64,000 bases of DNA from NCBI GenBank assembly GCA_023055505.1, contig JALIRH010000023.1:7694423-7758422 (forward strand), in the 5' to 3' direction. The position numbers and the translations under genes were made by a program. Source of the stretch: Callipepla californica brunnescens (Eukaryota; Chordata; Aves; Galliformes; Odontophoridae). Below are positions 26,709 to 40,281 of the stretch, piece after piece. Positions within the stretch are counted from its first letter, which is position 1; each line of letters begins with the position of its first letter. The notes under the pieces were generated by a model, which was not told the DNA's origin, ran no database searches, and saw only the letters and a program-made list of their open reading frames with translations.

Positions 26709-26752
26709 AGACTGGATGATCTTGTAGGTATTTTCCAACCTTGGTGATTCTA
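26709..26752 (+). mobile_element. CR1 3' terminal stub, plus orientation
   Basis: A short piece reading ACTGGATGATCTTGTAGGT, then TTTTCCAACCTTGGTGATTCTA, matches the last about 45 bases of CR1. The body is absent or too diverged to see on the left. Length is too short to assign a subfamily. Confidence 0.7.
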
Positions 26753-28819
26753 CACACATTAGTAAGCCCTCAGATTCTGTGATAAAAGAACGTCCACTGC
26801 TTAAAATATCACAAATTCCAGAATTAGTTGTCATGCAGTACTACATTGGCTCTAAGTATACAGGTGTGCCAGCAACTTTTAATTACTTCCTCCCACTTTT
26901 TGGTGCCAGGTTCCCAGCTGAGCTCTCAAACAAGCACACATGACCTGGTATTTTCTTGGCAAATTTATCTTTGGCAGACATGCTATTTGGGCAAGCAGCA
27001 GGTACCTTCCCTACTCTGTCCACAGTTAACTTCTTCCACTATTTCAAAATCTGTAGGGGTTAGCAATTCCCAGTCAAACAACTGTAATTTTTTGTTTGGT
27101 TGGATGGTTGGACATATATAATCCGGAATACTACTCTGAACTAACTGCTGAATCATTACAGAAAATCCAAGATAAAGAATATTCCCCAAAAGAATAAACT
27201 TAAATGTTGATGGTTGAAACATGGCAACTTACAAACAATAAAAAATGTCAGCATTAGGAAACCCAGTGTACAGCTGTTGTACCAGTTTCACCTAGAATAA
27301 AATGCAATTTTCAGATCAGCTATTCACATAGTATGAAAGGCTTAAAATAGGAAGAAGCCCCATTTACTTATTTACTGGTATGCATCTCTCACTGACTGCA
27401 GGACAGATGAAAAACAAACTCCCTGCTTATTGAAAACAACACGTTTATAAAACTGGAGCTAAGTGCAAAAAAAAAAAAAAAAAAAAAAAAAGGTTTGCAA
27501 GAACTGGAGTTAAATAATTTTACACGAAATTGTGAATATTTAGCAAACTCCTTGATCCCGCCAATCTTTTCCAATGTTTATTCTAAATATTCCTTTTTAA
27601 ATAATTAATTTGACAATACACCATATTGCTAATGTTTTAGTTCTAAAAGCTGGTAACATTTTGAGATTTTTGGTTTTGCTTTTAGATACTGACTATGAAT
27701 CATTCCTTATCATATTTATACATCAATTCTTGGGCAACTATACTAGCAACTAATATGCAAAACAGTTGCACAAAACTGCAAATGAGTTTGTAATAAATTG
27801 CACTTTGGCAGAGAGGTTCATCATTAATTTATTACTTTAAAATAATGTATAATCAGTGTTACCATTTAGAGTAGATATTCCTAGGTAAGTTCTTGCTTCT
27901 CCCTGTTGACAGAATCCTGGAGCACACTTAAATTAATGGCGTATACAAAACTCTATTCCCACAGGCTGCAACTGCTCATATACTTTCATTCCCACAGTGC
28001 AATGGCTCAGATCTATTCATACGTATCCCAGAATTATTTTTATGGTTTTTTTTTTTGTTTGTTTGTTTATTTTTAACTCAGATTAAGTCTACTAGGATAG
28101 AGGTATTGTTGTGAACTTAGGATAGAGGTATTGTTCTGTAACAGGCTTTCTTATTTAATCAGCCTGACATTTAATATTTGTATGTGAAAATCATGTGAAA
28201 GACGCAGCGCTACACATTGCACAGGGCTGCACATAGGCTGCTGCACTTGAAATATCAAGTTTGGGGCCTACCATGTCATCTCAACCCTCATGTTTTTACA
28301 TTTGGCATATTACATTACACAAGCACACAAGCTACACAGTATTCCTGCACATGTCAAAGATTAGATCTTTTTCCTACAACAGTGACATCTGACCACATAC
28401 TTCCTTGTAAATCTTTAAAAGATGTAGAGGTTAGAGAATTTATTGTCCTTGTATAGATGCTTAGGTATGTATGCCATTCCTCCAGGCACAGTATTTTAGT
28501 AGAACTGCAAACTCACTGCAAGGTCATATTCTTCTCTTTCTTCTGACTGCCTTTTCCCACTAACGCTTTTAATTTTCCTTTTAAAGAGTTGCTTCAGTTT
28601 TAGCGCATACAAAACAGATTCCACTTCTGCAATACTGCAGGCATGTCACTTTGGCTACAGTTCTTCTGATGTTTTTAAACCTTGTCTCTTCCTTCCTTCT
28701 CCTACCTCATCTCCTATTAACTACTCCCTTCTCCTTCTTACGCACCTACATGTCTCTAAACTTTGTGTCCTTTCACTTGCAACTAATGTCCCCAAAAATC
28801 TTCTTCTAATTCCTGAAAC
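26753..28819. other. Non-coding block with poly-A and short direct repeat
   Basis: A25 is at 27,467-27,491 and a GTTT repeat lies near 28,055. No gene signal was seen. Confidence 0.5.
28093..28135 (+). repeat. 18-bp direct repeat, 25-bp period
   Basis: The 18-mer TAGGATAGAGGTATTGTT occurs perfectly at 28,093-28,110 and 28,118-28,135, separated by 7 bases. This is a small local duplication, probably replication slippage. Confidence 0.95.
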
Positions 28820-29700
28820 TTGGCTCCCTCACCTCAGCTACCGCAACCCTGCCCTACGGACGTCTCTCAAAACTGTTCAGAACGCTGCTGCGGAATCAGA
28901 ACTGCTGCTGAAGTTATTTCTCCACCTCTACTGCTGAGGTGCCTCTCAATCTACCTACTCTCAATGAACAAAATCACAGCTCTTCTTTCATATTACGAAA
29001 GCCTACATAACACTGCCCTTCCTGTTTGCCAAATGTGTGTTTACATTCTTTCTGCTATCAGATGCTGCACAACGATACACAGAAGACCACGTGCAACTTC
29101 ACTTACAAACGTTTAGTTGTTGGCGTAGTTATGCAGACCTGTGAGCACATTTGAACAGTCTGCTGTAACTGACTACTTACCTGCTGGCAACTGTTCTTAC
29201 CAGGGGAAGCAGTTTCTCTATTTTCAGGTTTCTCATCCCTGTTCTTTAAGCCCAAACTTCAGCCATCAGAATTGTGTAAAAGTTCCTTAAGCATGGCTAC
29301 TTTTTAGTTAACTCCATTTTCTTACTCAGTCCTTTTCAGCTTTGTTTTTTCTAGCATAGAAGGTTCACAATTTTGGGCCTGCTTTTGCTACGCTGTCTCC
29401 AAACTAAGTGGAAGTAGTCCTTGGGGAACTGCTCGTCTACATTTTAGCCTGCCCATAAATTTTAAAAGCCTTACAACTCACCCCTCTTTTCTTTCTACAG
29501 CTGTACTCCCCACACCTTTGCCCCAAGCTCAACATTTTCATGTTGACTTCTCTGCATATTAATTAGCATTGCTTATAGTTGATCTCTACATGCAAAGTAC
29601 GCAATAAGCTTTTATGCTTGTGAAGTTCCATGTAAACGGATGGTGCTATAAAAGTGCTCTGTAGCAAACTAAAGTAGTAATAATAAGTTGGGCATATGAT
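28820..29700 (+). mobile_element. Probable ancient L2/L3 (CR1-clade) LINE remnant
   Basis: The plus strand at 28,869-28,892 encodes KTVQNAAA, and after a frameshift 28,991 onward encodes a YYESLHNTALP-like string. In L2/L3-type LINEs the ORF2 tail carries LQxVQNAAAR followed about 35-45 residues later by a YKALHNLAP-like block, so both order and spacing fit. Upstream DNA (CTCACCTCAGCTACCGCAAC near 28,830) resembles the tract that precedes VQNAAA in that family. At 29,643-29,695 a GGTGCTATAAAAGTGCTCTG stretch followed by TAATAATAAG resembles an L3-like 3' end. The middle cannot be aligned by eye. This is much older than the avian CR1 copies; family level is tentative. Confidence 0.42.
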
Positions 29701-32700
29701 GATGATCTAGAGTTGTATAATATGCCCATTATCATACGATCTGTGCAGTTTTGTCATAGCTTTTTAGCACCTGAAAAACTGAATATAGGCCAAATGTTGT
29801 ATCTCTATTTTACGTGATGGAGAAGGGAGACAGATTTTATCTGCAATATGCTCAGGCTGACTTTCTAGCATTTTGGAAGTGATTCTTTAACAAATGCTAG
29901 AAAGAAAAAAAAAAAAAAAAGACATCTTGGATTAAAAAGCTAAAAATCATAAAGCTGAGAACATATTACTTAGATGAAGATTTATGTGCCCAAGTGATAA
30001 CACTATCATTTTTCCTCATCCTTTTTTTTCCTCACAAACTGTAGCTAGGAAAATTCAGAATTTTGCCTATTTCCTGTGGCAACAGGGCAAAAAACAATTT
30101 CAAGTCCAGCCTGTGCTGCATTTTGCGGTCATCCCAACAGTCCCTCAAGTACGTAACTGAAATTTTATTTGTTCAGGATGATGAACAAGGTCAGAGCTCC
30201 CCTGTCCATGTCAGACTGAATTTGCAGAGGTCTGAGCCAAGACTAGTCTGTGTCTCTGCTTTTCTAGTAAGTAGCCCAGCAACCTTGACCTTGCAGCAAG
30301 GACAGGCACATGATAGAAGGAAAACACACAAAACTGTCATGTGTGCTGCATCCTTCCCCAGAGGCTGGAAGTTTCACCTCTCTGATATGCCTAGTTGGCT
30401 CAGAGAAAAAGTTCTTAAGAGCAAGTATAATCCTAGTTCTCATGTGACAATCTAGACTGCAGGACAAATGGAGCATCCCACAGACTTGATTACATACGGA
30501 AGGTTTCACAGAAAGTCAAGCACATTTAATTGATCTATGCCAAAATCACAATGCTTAAAATCTTTACATTGTTGTAAATGTATATACATAAATGTGTGGG
30601 ACTGATATGGAGAATCTAGCAAGCGAAATGGCAGCAACTTTCATTAGATAGTGAAGTTTTAGTCAGAATTCCTACAAAGACTGTTCCAGCCTAATCAGCA
30701 GAGAGATCATTTGTGCCATCTGCACTCAGCAGGTACTGGATTGTCAAGACAATGTGTCAAATAAAAACAGTAACAAGAGTAAATGAAAATAATATGCAGA
30801 GATATAAACTTAGCAAACTAAGACTCTAAAGCAGTTGGGTTTCAATGGGAACTACTGGATCTTTCTAGACAGAAATGTGTTTTTCTGATAGCACTCATAA
30901 TTAGCAAGGCATTTCAGTATTACAACCTGGCCCAGGTGGAGAAAATGTTTTCCATCAACAAAATTAAGGCAGGATTTGAAAAAAAATGCATAAGGAATTT
31001 TAACTGATAGTCAGTAATAATCACATATTCACACTTCATAAGCCAAACTACATTAAAAGCAGGCATTAGCTGCACGAGTTAATGGGTGGAATTCCAAACG
31101 TTTTGAAATTGAGACAAGAGAACGTTGCAATAATTACATCTGATCTGCAGTAGATTTTCTCTGCATAGAAATACGGAGACAGAAGATACATATTTCTATT
31201 AGTTACTGGGCTTGATATTTTAACTGAGTTGTAGGGCAGATATACCGTCATAGGAAAACTATTCTTTTCTATTTGACTTATTTCTATGCTAAAGCATCTC
31301 CCTTATTTTCAGTCTTTAGCTCAAGTTTCAAGTTGATCATTAAGCTCGTAATTTCTACTAAACAGCAATATGGGTAGCTATAGATGTTTCTAAATGAAAA
31401 TAGTCTTTTTTCTTATTATTTTTCCTACTTTTTCTTCTTCAAGCAGATAAATAGTATAGTTCAGTACAATTAGCACAATGCCTAAGTCTGAAGGTAATGT
31501 GAACTACTGTATTTCAACTGCTCATGGATCATCAAAGATTTCAGAATTCTCTTTCATTAGGACTTTGTGAACATTGTTTTTAATCCAAAAATAAGAGCTG
31601 ATGGGAGGCTTGAAATGAAACGCATGATTTTATCAAATATGATGAAAACATAAGAGCGTTATTGTGACAGATACAAAAACCAAGAACCTGTTCCCCCCAC
31701 CAACCTTCCGCAAAGTACCTCCTGTATAATTATTAAATAAAAACACTTACTTATTCAGTACTCAGCTTTTAAACCCTGAATAAGAGAAGTACATATTGAG
31801 AGAGAGGTACTTAAAACGTTTCCATGGATACAGGATGATGCCAATCAGGTCCATGTTTTTATCTGAAAGGGTGCCCCTGCAGAGACATACAGCTTGGTGA
31901 GTGGTTGTTTATACAAGTAAGTAAATAGGAACCTTGTTTATTTTACAAAGAGCTCCTGACCCACATTTTTTCTCATCACTTTTTAGAAGGAAAATTTTAG
32001 TCCTTTAAAACAGCATATTGTAGTAAAACACACACTTCTGAATTTTTTCGCTGAAGTTGCTTGAGTTTCTGAAATGGTTTGCAAGCAGAACATGGAGCAT
32101 CTAGGTACGCTACTACCAGCCCTGACAAGCCTAGCTTGACAACCAGGATTTTTTATAAGCTCTCTGCTAAGGCACACTGATGTTAATTACATCTTTCTAT
32201 TTAAATCACCAGAATCCACTTCTAGGAAATAAAGAAAAGAGAGAGAGAGAGAGAAAAAGCAAGGGGCAGGTATAAATGATAAATACCCTTACCTTAATCC
32301 AATAAGGACAAGAAGACCAAGTTTAGATGGCTTTACTCTCAGAAGACTCACCAACTACTTTAGCTCCCATTTTTAAAAGTGGTTGGTTCCTAGATTCCCA
32401 TTCGCATAAGTGCTATGAACATGTAATTTTGACATCCAGTCTCTCAACACTGCATGCTTTCTAATTTTGGGAATGAGATTAATACCTCCTATTTCAGAGG
32501 TTTTAGTCTTCTAATATTTCTTTGGATAAAAAAGCACAGTGAGTTAGTGAAAAGAAAGGCAATCAACTTTAATACTTAACACAGTTTAATAACCTGAACT
32601 GAAATATGTGTACGCTGTATTTCCATTAAAAAAGTTTCCTTCCAGCCACAATTAAAAGAACAAAACCCCGTCTTGTTCACAGATTATTCTTGGAATGTAA

Positions 32701-33029
32701 TTTTAACATCTATGTAAAGGAGGAAAGTTTTGTGCCATGTGAAAGCAATTTAGCCTTTTTTCTTCTCAAAGAAGCAATTCCTGGATAAGATGACTGATTT
32801 GATATTTTCCATTTGAACTTGTAACGTTCTTTGAAGGGGGACAGCAATGCTGTGTTCATTTGCCAGCGTTGACAAAGGTCTGCTTGTCAGTGATACCTTT
32901 TACAGCTAAATTTACTTGCGAGTGACAGAAGCAGGTGCACCTTGGCCTGCCAGACACTTGTGCGCCCGCATCACGCAGCCTACAGGTCAACAACCAAAGG
33001 AGAAAAAGCCCGGGGCTGCTGAGGAGAGG
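29701..33029. other. Non-coding block, one long chance frame
   Basis: A 130-codon plus frame at 30,063-30,455 is the longest non-repeat frame on the left side. It shows no recognisable domain, signal peptide or flanking splice signals, so I do not call it a gene. An A16-like run is at 29,907-29,922 and a GA repeat at about 32,239-32,253. Confidence 0.45.
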
Positions 33030-33101
33030 GTGAGTGAGGCAAACACAACCCAAACTGGGGGGTTTCTCTTCAAAGCCAGCTGGTCTGGCTTTATTCTACA
33101 G

Positions 33102-33189
33102 GAATTTTTTTACCTGCCGGTTTGATCAGCGAAGCCCTCAGCAGGTGCTGACGGGTACAACTTCCTGGAGAAGCAGAAGAAGGGCGCTG
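33102..33189 (+). other. Candidate exon defined by splice signals only
   Basis: An acceptor (CTGGCTTTATTCTACAG, ending 33,101) and a donor (GCGCTG|GTGAGT, intron from 33,190) bracket 88 bases that are locally enriched in CpG. One frame stays open throughout (residues like FDQRSPQQVLTGTTSW) but has no family match. A second strong donor, GAGAGG|GTGAGT, ends a possible preceding exon at 33,029, leaving a 72-base intron, near the lower size limit for vertebrate introns. It could be a non-coding RNA exon or a coincidence. No promoter is visible directly upstream. Confidence 0.3.
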
Positions 33190-36100
33190 GTGAGTTTTAA
33201 TAGAGAAAATGATTAAAAATGGTTTTAAATCTTTAGAGTCGTTCTGCTTGCTGCAGCACAGGGTGATTCAGCTAGCTCTAGTCTCGTGGCTATGCTCAAG
33301 AAGCTTTCTTCAGGAGAAAGCAGATAAACTCTGTAGCATGCTTCACATTTTGTTTTGCGCAGTGCTTAATTTTAGATTCTGTTGCCAAGAAAAGTTTCTT
33401 GAAATTAACTGGATATTTATAATCTATTTATTTCAAATTGTTTCTGTAAATCTGAATGGAAAAAGCTTACAATATTCCATACAGGAACCCCAAAGCTACA
33501 GTACTGGTGTTCTGCCCCTTCTCCCTGATCTGCTTCCTTTAAAATAAAGGAGCTATCCTTCCCAAATAAATAAGAAAGTGTTGTTGTTTGCAGACTGTTC
33601 CCAGTATCTGGAGCTGACTTTCCAGAGTCTTATAAACTACTTCAGAACATCATCATAAGATTACTTTGTAATTGTGCTGGAGTAAATTTAGGAATATTTA
33701 GAACCTTCTATAAAATCCAGTAATCAAAGGATTATGACAAAAAAAAAAAAAAAAAGTTTTCTTTCACTGAAGTGAAAAGGTATATTAGAAAATGGTCTGT
33801 GTAATAGCAATGCTTGACATAAAGATCTTCAGTGATACCACGAATTTACAAAATTTTACTTGCTATAAAATCTTAAATTATGCCCGCATGTGCTTTCATT
33901 TGCGTAAGAACTGGGAAGCTGGATGGAAGGGAAGATGATTTATTCTCCCAGAACAGTAAGATTTCAATTATTGTGAAAATTTAGGAAAATGTGACCACAT
34001 GTTAAAATAAATATTTTAGAGGGGAGAAAAGCATTTTTATTGTGATTTCTATTTCAAGAACTCGTTCTTTAGAATTTGTTTCACAGCATTAATTACAAAT
34101 TGTTGTGTTAAATTGAAAACATTTATATAAGCAAGTAAACAGACAGAATACTTGACCATATGAATCTTTTTGAGTAAACCGGTTCCATATTCACAATTCA
34201 CACAAATATCATAGAAGACAGTAAGGGGGAAAGAAAGGAATCGTACGTCAACATACAGTTATACTATTTCTGTAGTGGATATTCCCTCATATGTCAAAAT
34301 AATGATTTATCAGCAAAGGACAGACTAAGATTAGACTGGATAATTATATCTGAGGCCCTTTTAAACATTCCGGATTTGCGGGGTTTTTTTTCATCTATGA
34401 TGTTTGCTGTGGGACCAGCAAAGTTGACAGGGAACTCCAATCTCAGCGGAGGTTATTCAGGCCTTAACCTATGGCCGTTTTCTTCATTTTGGGAGACAGA
34501 AAAAGAACAGCAGAACATGCTGTATGAAAACAACCACTCTTTGGCTTGCCGTAAGGATATCTTACTGTAGGGTAGAACAACAGAGTAGTAAAATAAAATA
34601 CTACTTGTCAAAGTATACAGTAAACCTCTAAATAATCACATTGTTTTCTTGGGTGAAGTAGGAAACATAAAGCAAAACAGAACAAAAGAATATAACTAAA
34701 AGATAAAAAAGCTGAGGCTGCCACCAAATTAAAACAATGCCGGCAAAAAACTGCTCTTTCATGCATAATATTTGTAATGTAGAAATGAATCCCCTGAACA
34801 GCCATTAAAACCATGAACTGCTAAATTAGAAGACAGTAAATAGTAAGGGCAGTTCCTAGTGATATGCAGACATTGTACATGCTACACTAACCAAGAAAAA
34901 CTCATAGCTCATGCTTTACAGCCTTTACTTCTGTAAACTGTAATCCTGTCAGCATTTTACTACATTGATTTTAAAGACTCGGGAACAGTAATTACTGTAA
35001 CAAACTCCCAAATAATTTCAAGAAATTCCTAACAATTTACTCTACACTGCACTGTGTTTGGGGGAAAAAAAATATTTTGTACCAGTTCAGAATATTTTAC
35101 TTTTTCTACTTGTTAAATATTGCAAAAGGGAGAGATTACACATTAAGAAATTTATACAATTAAATTTATATTTACATCCTTTATTGGTATTTTTTTCATT
35201 GTCAGGCATAAGCACATTAAATGCAGTTCTAATATATTTCTATTGTTATTATGAAGTGAGGAGAAACTAAAAAAAAAGAAAATTAAAAAAAATTAGAAAA
35301 AAACTCTGTAGTAAAGCTTCAGTGAATTTAAGATTTCACGTAGAAGCAAAATCATCCCTAAAATATGCACTTATTTCCACACCAGCTCTTCCCTATTAAC
35401 TAAGAGATCAACATCCCGTCTGTTCCCAGGATCTGCTTGGTTGTCTATTTTGTAAACTATGGCAGTTTATTTTGCAACTATCTTTTTAACTTCTTTATTT
35501 TGAAAAGCTTCAATCTAGCTCAGTTTCGACCACATGTTTGTCTTTTCCTACAAATGTAAGATTCAGTGTCAGGAAGACGTCCATATTAGTTATTCCACAG
35601 TGCATGTAAACATAAAATGAGACTTAACCACAAAGCTGTGCAAAAAATCGCTATTTAGTGACTCTATGTTGTCTTCCTCAGAAGTCAGTTCAAGGCTTTT
35701 CATACAGTGCTGAATGGTACTTTCAAAGGATACTGCGTCTTGTTCTCTTTTCACTTACACTGGAGAAAACTGGAAACTTTCCGCTGAAGGCAATGAAGTT
35801 ACATTTGAAAGCTGGATAGAGGAAACAAGGAGGAAAACGCAGGCTGATTTGCCTTAATAGCTACCTTAAAAATACACTACTAATATGTTCAAATTTTCCA
35901 TTTTTTATTTCTATTATAAATTTGGGTATATGAAGAGTGTATACCCGTATATATGCACTTTAAAATTATAACAATTTTGATCTTGGTATAGGGCAAAATC
36001 TAATCCTACAAATATATACAACCTTTCCATGGGCTTTTATTAATGCAGTCTTTTGTTCAAAAATCCATTACATAATTGTTCTGACCACCATCTCCCTGAA

Positions 36101-36781
36101 AATCAACGAAACAGAAACACATTAGGGAGCAGCAGACTGGAATTCTCTCCCCTGTTCAGTCTGCAAGTAGCACAGGCAGCCGCTGCCTCCCCTGGCTGCT
36201 TCATGAACTCGGGATGCTGTAGTGGCTTACAGGCTGACTGCCCCACAGCCATTCCCTCCCCCCCCTCCGCCTCCCCCGCACACCATCAGGGTTCCTGTAC
36301 ATGTGCAGACACTCCTGGCATCCCTGCACCACTCCCCACCACCACCCACAGCTCCTCCCTGCTATCCCATTTCAAAAACGCTGCCACCCTAAGCAAGGTA
36401 GCTTGGACTGCACTGGCAAGACATCTCTTACAGGAACATACAGATATAGATACACAGGCTGTTAAGTAAGTTGTCTTCTCCAGAGTAAGCACTAACAATT
36501 TATTCCACAGTAAAATCACTTTTTGCTCCCTTGATAGCAACTACCATTATGGACAGAGTTCTGGAAGAACTGTAAAAGAAAATTCCAAAGACAAAAGCAC
36601 GATGCATTCTGTATATAACTCCCAACACACTGCATTATACATCGAGTTTGATAAATATAGCCTAGAAAAGATAAACATTTAGAGGGTAAATAGGTTATAT
36701 TAGGGTATATGACCTTGCTGGAAACATAAAATAAGAGCACTGAGTGAATTAAATTATTGCTCTGTTCATTAATATAAATGC

Positions 36782-36861
36782 ATATATATATATATATATA
36801 TAGAACTAACATCATTTTACATGCATTTTTATATATATGTATATTTATATATATATATTTA
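36782..36861 (+). repeat. AT dinucleotide microsatellites
   Basis: A perfect (AT)n run at 36,782-36,802 is followed after about 30 bases by a second imperfect AT/TATT run to 36,861. This is simple sequence without a recognised host element. Confidence 0.9.
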
Positions 36862-39800
36862 AAAGCTATGCTTGCAGTATATTAAGTACAATCTAACATT
36901 AATGTGCTCAATGCACTGTACCCTGAAACACGGCAGCATCTCTCAAGGCAAAGAAATTAAAACCTGACTAGTATAATAGCCAGCAGTTAACGATTAATTC
37001 AGCAAAACAAACTTTCTGCATCTGCTCTTTAAAAAATTGGGATGGAACCAAAAATAAAAGGAAAATTAAAAATAAAATAAAAAGGATAAAAGAAAAAAGA
37101 GATTGCAAAATTAAAGGTTTTTGTAGTTTGTGCTGAAGGTGTTGCTAGCATTCATCCTTTTTTCCCTTCATTTCTTAAGTGGTAGCATGATACACTCTGC
37201 CCAGCACAATGCAAACAGCCCTTTGCCTCATATCAGTCCATCTCCAGAGTGTGAAATTACTGTAGAAGAATGTTTAGTAATAACAAATGGATATAAAGCA
37301 TAATAATTATAGAAACTAATGGTGAGTCTGTCAATGTTGAGAAAAACATAAGAGACTGTGAAATAATCTACTTGCGTATCAGGAGATAGTTCCTACCCAT
37401 GGAAAGATACGGGTATCCATTTAATTAAGTCTCCTCGTATTGTCTGACTTCATTAGCCATTCACTTCTCAACCACTACTCTTCTGATAGCACTAAGATCT
37501 CAGGCAAATGCAACTACACTGTAATGAGATTTCAATTTGTATTCTTCCCAAGGAACATGAGGGAACTCTTACCCACTTCAGGCAAAGAAGCACTTGTCCC
37601 TCCATTCCTGAGAGAAACTATTCTGTAAATAGCTTTTAAAGTGCTGGGTTTAATCTGAAAAAAAGGTTGAAGGAATTAAACCTAATACAGAAATTCTTAA
37701 TCTGTATATCCCACTTACTGACAGTCTTTTAACCGTTTACTATGACTATATTCACTTCTGCCATTTTCACTCCTTCTAAATAGCTAGACCCTAAAGAATC
37801 TCCACTCCCATGTACAGGTAGAAAATTTCCTCATTCCCTTCTAAACTCACTGGTACTCTCCCAGCCTCACTCCATCCATATCTCAGTCAGAGCCAAGAGG
37901 ACTACAGTTGTGCCCAGAGATTCTGGAGGAATGGGGCCTCGGCACAGCACCAGGGCTGTTCTAGATACAAAAGAACAGTTAGCAGCACCATAATGGGAGT
38001 ATTTAAACTTTACTGAGAGTCTGACAACGGAAAGGATACTGATACAGCTGACAGGTCAGTTCAAGGGGTTTCAGTATAGTTTTTACTAGAGATTAATTGG
38101 TTAATTAAAAGAAAAAAAAAAAACAAGAAAACAAAGTTCACGCTGTATGGTCCATACTTGGGTGACAAAACCAACCACCTTCAATTTCAAAAACTACTCT
38201 AGTTTGGTTTCTTCTCCTTTAAGTATGCCAATACACCACCTGTAAGGATACTGCTGACAACAGGTACCACCAGGCTGACTGGTGCAGGCCTTTAGAACAT
38301 CAAAGATCTGAAACGGGAACTTAAATTTGTCTGTATCATCCAGGATCTCTGCAAAGATGCAGATCATACAACAGCAACAACACCTTCAGATGAAATACAT
38401 CTAAACTGAAGTACATATCCAGACATGACCTCTGAGGCTTAGTTTCCTTTTAACCTCAGTATTTAAAGTGCTTCCATGGGAAGAGTTATGGCCAATGACA
38501 TCACAGCTGAAGGTTCACGGAAGTTTTAATATAGACTAACGTAAGTGGCACAAGCACATCTAAAATCTGACCTGACTATTGTGCAATTACACTTTATAGT
38601 CATTGAGGTTACAAGTTCTTCTTCACATATCAACAAGAGCTGTCAACCTCCAAAAGGCCTCCCTAGAACAGTGAACAGAAGTTTAATATTAATTATTGCT
38701 TCGATAACAGAAATATTAGTATTACAGCAGCACTTAAAAGACACATTTATAGATCAGCACGACGTGAACTTAGTAGTGAGGACTTCACACAAAAAAAAAA
38801 GTAAAAAAAACACGCATTTTCTCAAACTGACCACACACTAACCTATAACCTCTTCGTATCTTACCTATGTTCCAGCAAAACCTTTAATTCCCTCATTCCT
38901 CACACTAATCTATCACTCTTGACTTCAATTCATGCTGCAAACATCATTCAGTGTACTCTGTTATAACAGACAAGATGACTGACCTTTTATATCTGCGTAT
39001 CATTTACTCCAACTTTAGTTACAGAAAAGTGGTTATCAATTTGAAATGGATACAAATTCTCAGAAAATGATAAAAAAAACCTGGGTGCTTATCTGAGATA
39101 TTTAAGACCAGCCTAGAAAACTCCCGAGAATCGTTTCTCAATAACTAAAATATGAAACAACAAATTTCCTCTTCAAGCTGGGAAAGCCAGAAGGGCAGTC
39201 TTTCCTGCGCTGGAATTTGTATCTGAAGCCAGGATGCAGTACCAAAGTGGCCTTCAGGAACAGGGGGCTGAGCTGACCACTGTTTTCCTATCCTTAGAGC
39301 AGGTTTAATCTGAATTTTGTTTGAACTGTGGCTAGGGGGTCTATCCAAAACAAATCTGTACTTTGCTTAGCCCTCAGAATTATCCTCAATTTCATTGTCT
39401 ACACAGATGCAGATGCTGATCTAATTTGCAGCAGCTGCAGAATACTCGATTAAGTATTTTCTGGCCATCTATGGCTGCCTGCCTTGGTTTCACACCATCA
39501 CACACTGCAAGGTAGGCAAACGCTTGAGTGTCACATGTAAAATACAGAGGTACCATTAATTTTTTTGTTTTAGGTCAAGTGGGTTTTAGCAAAATATCTG
39601 ACAAGATCACAATACCTTAGTCAAACAATACTAACTCACTACAAGAGAGGAAATTCGCAGTTTAAAAAAAAAAAAAAAAAACCCTCCTCCTTCAACCACC
39701 CTGTTTCCCAAAATGAAGAGGGATCGAAGGGATATTATACTGGGGACAATCACATGGGCAAATGACTGTGGTAGTAGGAATGAGAAAGGCAGTGATTATT

Positions 39801-40060
39801 TAGAAGCATTTTTTATAATGCTAGTCCTGAAACTTATTTTTTGGGAGCCCTTCTTTAGAGGGAGGGAGGGGAAATGACCTAGCAGAAATTTCTTTTGACT
39901 CCGCTGATTGTGAAGTGGTTTAAACCTTCTACAACTGCATAGAACAGCAATAAAATATAAAGTTATCTTCCTCTACATCAATCCTGGTGGTACAAGATAC
40001 TGAAAAACAGATCAAGAAGACAGGAACTGTTAGCGTACTCTGCAGTTGGCAGGAACATAC

Positions 40061-40281
40061 CTGACCCCTTCTGCAAATTCAGGCAGCCCCACAGCTGCTC
40101 CAGGCCTGTCTCAGCAGTCACAGGCCATTCAGAACAAAGAGCCACCAAAGCACAGCACGCCTCCATTAAGTGTGCCCTTTGACATTAAATACAGCGAGAA
40201 TACTGCATCTCTTGGTGAGGTAGACAGATTTTAATCACAGTTGTATTAAACCATACGATGAATTATGTTCCTACCAAATGT
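40061..40281 (-). other. Possible minus-strand exon (weak)
   Basis: On the minus strand a donor reading GGGGTCAG|GTATGT lies at 40,061/40,060. A T-rich tract followed by AAAG at about 40,282-40,310 could serve as acceptor. The enclosed about 220 bases have no long open frame with family motifs. It sits left of the CpG island where a leftward transcript would need its second exon. This is suggestive only. Confidence 0.18.

Noticed and set aside
30063..30455. 130-codon plus-strand frame
   Set aside because: No domain, no promoter or splice support; within the range expected by chance in 64 kb scanned in six frames.
36053..36469. 138-codon plus-strand frame over a C-rich patch
   Set aside because: Pro/Ser/Ala/Thr-rich translation of a C-rich segment, no motif, not a clear CpG island.
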